A stretch of 15,776 bases of DNA from JAXGTD01 sp040775095 (GTDB taxonomy: Bacteria; Pseudomonadota; Gammaproteobacteria; Chromatiales; Chromatiaceae), in contig JAXGTD010000103.1 of NCBI GenBank assembly GCA_040775095.1, forward strand, positions 1-15,776. Direction: 5' to 3'. Below the pieces are notes generated by a model. It did no database searches, was not told where the DNA came from, and worked only from the letters and a program-made list of their open reading frames with translations. Positions 13,765 through 15,776 of the stretch are shown piece by piece. Every line of letters starts with the position of its first letter. The stretch's first letter is position 1. Both the position numbers and the translations under genes were made by a program.

Positions 13765-14160
13765 TCAGGGCGCGAGCAAGAGCACCTTGGTCTGGCTGGG
13801 GACGACACGACAGCCCGGGGCGTTGGTGTTGTTCTGCAGTGACACGCTGGTCAGGCGCGTCGCCGGCATGCCCTTGATCAGCACCGAGAAGGCACCGGTG
13901 AGATGCCGCGACGGGCCCATGACCGTGCCCGATGCGACCCCGGTTGCCAGGCCGGCATTGTCCCCATTGGTCAGGGGGATGGTGGTGCCCAGGTTGTGCG
14001 CGGGGGTGCCCATGAACAGGATATTCGGAACGTTGGGCACCGCCGTTGGGCCCATCGCGATGTTGGGGTAGGGGATGGGTACGGGTCCGGCCGGCGAGGG
14101 CGTCAGACAGACGTCCGGAAAGCCGGTGTCGGTGCCCATCATCTGTGCGTTCGCGAACAT
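13765..14160 (-). CDS. PAAR-like (DUF4150) T6SS spike-cap protein
   Basis: A 131-aa protein of the DUF4150/PAAR-like group, which forms the sharp tip on the VgrG spike of type VI secretion systems and can carry effectors. The diagnostic N-terminal motif is FPDVCLTPSPAGPVPIPYPN (residues 14-33). It is followed by Gly/Thr-rich short beta repeats, SGTVMGPSRH and VLIKGMPATRL, where the family has VxFEGKPVAR. It ends a few residues later with no C-terminal toxin, so it is a stand-alone cap that would need a separate cargo. ATG 14160 has GAGGAAG about 7 nt upstream. An upstream in-frame extension to 14250 is Arg-rich and is rejected. The gene lies 169 nt after the DUF3540 gene and in the same direction. 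Confidence 0.88.
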   Translation of the reverse strand: MFANAQMMGTDTGFPDVCLTPSPAGPVPIPYPNIAMGPTAVPNVPNILFMGTPAHNLGTTIPLTNGDNAGLATGVASGTVMGPSRHLTGAFSVLIKGMPATRLTSVSLQNNTNAPGCRVVPSQTKVLLLAP

Positions 14161-14299
14161 GGTCTGGCTTCCTCGCGTGATGACGCGGACTGGGTTACAG
14201 CGGCATCGCCCGGCCGGGCCATGGAAGGCCCGCTTTCTCGAGCGCCGCAAGCGATTGAAAATGGAGCACTTCGCGCCCCGCTAACTGCGAGCCGATTGG

Positions 14300-14314
14300 A
14301 TGCCAGGAAGGCAT
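14300..14314 (-). repeat. Short hairpin after the DUF3540 gene
   Basis: ATGCC (14300-14304) and GGCAT (14310-14314) form a 5-bp stem with a 5-nt loop, 15-30 nt past the DUF3540 stop. It is too weak and lacks a T-run on the minus strand, so it is at most a minor 3'-end structure. Confidence 0.25.
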
Positions 14315-14329
14315 TTGATCAGTGTCTCC

Positions 14330-14995
14330 CTAGCCGACGTGGATCTGCTCGCCGTCGAGCTTCACCAGCTTCTTCGCCCCGGCAAGGATGTTCTCGCCCT
14401 GCAGATTCAGCACCTGCTCGGCACGGACATCCAGATTCCCGGCGCGCACCTGATCCAGTCCCTTCACCGTGCGCTGGCTGCGTTCGGCACAGAGGTGAAG
14501 GCGCTCGGTGGTGGCCTCGACCAGGTTGGCGATCAGGCGGGTGTGGCGCAGTGACGCGAGCGCCTCCCGGGCCACCGCCTGCAGCCGGCGGCAGACCAGC
14601 GTCACCGCGTCGGCACGCAGGACCAATTCCGGCGCGTCGGTCTCGATGCGGGTGCTGGATCCCAGGCCGAGGCGGCCGTCGATTTCCAGGCTCAGGCCGG
14701 CACCCTGCCCGACGCTGATCCGTGTCTCGCCCGGCAGCGCCAGATGCAATGGGGCAGCGCCCCGGCGTTCGAGCACCGCGATCAGGAAGGGCTCGTCGGG
14801 GGCGGCCTCCGCGACCAGCACGCGATCGCCGATCTCCGGCTGGACGAGGCAGCTCAGGGCGCGGCGGGCGCAGACCTCGCCGAGCGCGGTGCGGACCTGG
14901 AACAGGTCCGGTTCTGAACAGGCGAGCACCTCGCCGTCGGCCTGCATCGGTTGTCGTTTCAGCCGGGCGGCCATTGCCTCGTTCAGTGCCTCCAT
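14330..14995 (-). CDS. DUF3540 protein, T6SS spike accessory
   Basis: A 221-aa protein of the DUF3540 family, which clusters with DUF2169, pentapeptide-repeat and DUF4150 genes in T6SS spike/effector modules; its exact role is unknown. The N-terminal part (about 20-85) is a small beta barrel-like domain (VRTALGEVCARRALSCLVQPE, then GDRVLVAEA). Residues 90-130 are short beta strands. A helix follows at about 150-180 (AVAREALASLRHTRLIANLVEATTERLHL in pieces), and the end is a VgrG-like beta repeat (DVRAEQVLNLQGENILAGAK, KLVKLDGEQIHVG). ATG 14995 has AGGAGG 5 nt upstream, an excellent ribosome binding site; a longer in-frame reading overlaps the pentapeptide gene and is rejected. It starts 22 nt after that gene's stop, so they are co-transcribed. 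Confidence 0.88.
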   Translation of the reverse strand: MEALNEAMAARLKRQPMQADGEVLACSEPDLFQVRTALGEVCARRALSCLVQPEIGDRVLVAEAAPDEPFLIAVLERRGAAPLHLALPGETRISVGQGAGLSLEIDGRLGLGSSTRIETDAPELVLRADAVTLVCRRLQAVAREALASLRHTRLIANLVEATTERLHLCAERSQRTVKGLDQVRAGNLDVRAEQVLNLQGENILAGAKKLVKLDGEQIHVG

Positions 14996-15017
14996 CCCAT
15001 CCTCCTGTTGTGTTGAT

Positions 15018-15776
15018 TCACGGGCGCGGTGCGGGGCGCCACTGCTCCGAGGCCAGTCGCTCCGGATCGTCGCCCAACGCCCTCCCACGATCGGTGAACT
15101 GGGCCGCTTGGTCTCGGATCTGGTGCAGGCGGGCGCGAACCAGCATCGCGCCGCGCAGATCCGCCGCCTCGAGATTGGCGTGGGACAGATCCGCATAGGT
15201 CAGGTCGGCGCCGCGCAGATCGGCCCCGCGCAGGTCCGCGGCCTGGAGGTTCGCCTGGTAGAGGTTGGCCCGCTGGAGCTTGGCGCGGGGCGCCAGCGCG
15301 TCCTGCCAGATCGAGCTGGTCAGGTTGGCGTCGGTAAAGTCCGCGCCTTCCAGTTGCGCCGTTAAAAAGATGGCCTGCGGCGCATCCGCGGCGCGCAAGA
15401 CCGCACCCTGCAGGCGCGCCGACGTGAAGTTGCCCTGGATCAGGCGCGCTTGGCTGAAGTCGCTGTCGGTGAGATCGCATTCCGTGAACTGGGTGTAGGC
15501 GAACGCCTGCCCCTGGAACGACTGGCCGGCCAGGTTGGCCTTGGTCAGGACGAGATGGGTGCATTGTGCCCCACGGAAGTTGGTCTGGCGCAGGTCGCAT
15601 TCGAGCAGCACGCTGCGCTCGAGTCGCGCGTCGGCAAAATCCAGCCGCCCGGTCTCGACATTGGCCAGCACCAACTGTTCGACCTGGGCAGCGCGGAAGC
15701 ACGCCGATTTCAATTGTCCGCGGCTGATGCCGGCGAAGCGCAGACGCACGCCGGTGAAGTCCAGGTCGCGCAACTG
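15018..15776 (-). CDS. Pentapeptide-repeat protein (5' end outside window)
   Basis: The C-terminal 252 residues of a protein whose start lies beyond the right edge; the frame is open to base 15776. Nearly the whole visible part is pentapeptide repeats of the A(D/N)Lxx type, clearest at ADLRGADLRGADLTYADLSH, building a right-handed square beta helix. The last 45 residues (from about VRARLHQIRDQAAQF) are non-repeat and charged. In T6SS loci such proteins, often fused to or beside DUF2169, accompany DUF3540 and PAAR-like genes; they are proposed to adapt effectors to the spike. Whether a DUF2169 domain precedes the repeats here cannot be seen. Confidence 0.88.
   Translation of the reverse strand, partial: QLRDLDFTGVRLRFAGISRGQLKSACFRAAQVEQLVLANVETGRLDFADARLERSVLLECDLRQTNFRGAQCTHLVLTKANLAGQSFQGQAFAYTQFTECDLTDSDFSQARLIQGNFTSARLQGAVLRAADAPQAIFLTAQLEGADFTDANLTSSIWQDALAPRAKLQRANLYQANLQAADLRGADLRGADLTYADLSHANLEAADLRGAMLVRARLHQIRDQAAQFTDRGRALGDDPERLASEQWRPAPRP

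Noticed and set aside
14290..14305. Sigma-54-like GG-N10-GC element (minus strand, TGGCA...GGCT) upstream of the DUF4150 gene
   Set aside because: Spacing fits and some T6SS loci use sigma-54, but the -12 half is poor and such matches are common by chance in GC-rich DNA.

Overview
The window most likely comes from a sulfur-oxidising gammaproteobacterium of the purple sulfur bacterium type (Chromatiaceae or a close relative). The basis is a complete dissimilatory APS reductase operon of the aprM-aprB-aprA arrangement, GC-rich coding sequence, and a downstream accessory region carrying type VI secretion (T6SS) spike genes. The genus is inferred, not read from a marker gene.

Positions 1-3272 (+) hold aprM, aprB and aprA. 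AprBA is the cytoplasmic iron-sulfur flavoenzyme that makes APS from sulfite and AMP when the cell oxidises sulfur. AprM is its membrane partner, passing electrons towards the quinone pool. A two-hairpin terminator ends the operon. Behind it are a 116-aa protein of unknown function and a SlyD-type FKBP isomerase, then a 53-aa small protein. Positions 4539-5066 have no convincing gene but many stem-loops, one with an intrinsic-terminator T-run. A 102-aa orphan gene follows, and then about 770 bp without a gene (5376-6141), again with consecutive hairpins.

Positions 6142-15776 form an accessory region that looks T6SS-related. A TIGR02270-type gene on + converges on a long minus-strand series. 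Read in the direction of transcription (right to left), this series is: a pentapeptide-repeat protein (cut by the window edge), a DUF3540 protein, a PAAR-like DUF4150 spike cap, a gap of about 500 bp, an 853-aa TPR-type protein, a J-domain protein, a GrpE homologue, a divergent Hsp70, and an 80-aa zinc-ribbon protein. The last five are tightly packed, with 4-nt and 1-nt stop/start overlaps at three of the four junctions.

The main point of interest is this dedicated Hsp70/J/GrpE chaperone set beside VgrG-spike accessory genes. Its J protein has lost the His of the HPD motif, and its Hsp70 has a shortened interdomain linker. The working hypothesis is a specialised chaperone machine serving the secretion spike or its cargo. 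No toxin, immunity gene, VgrG or T6SS sheath gene is visible here, so the link rests on gene families and neighbourhood.
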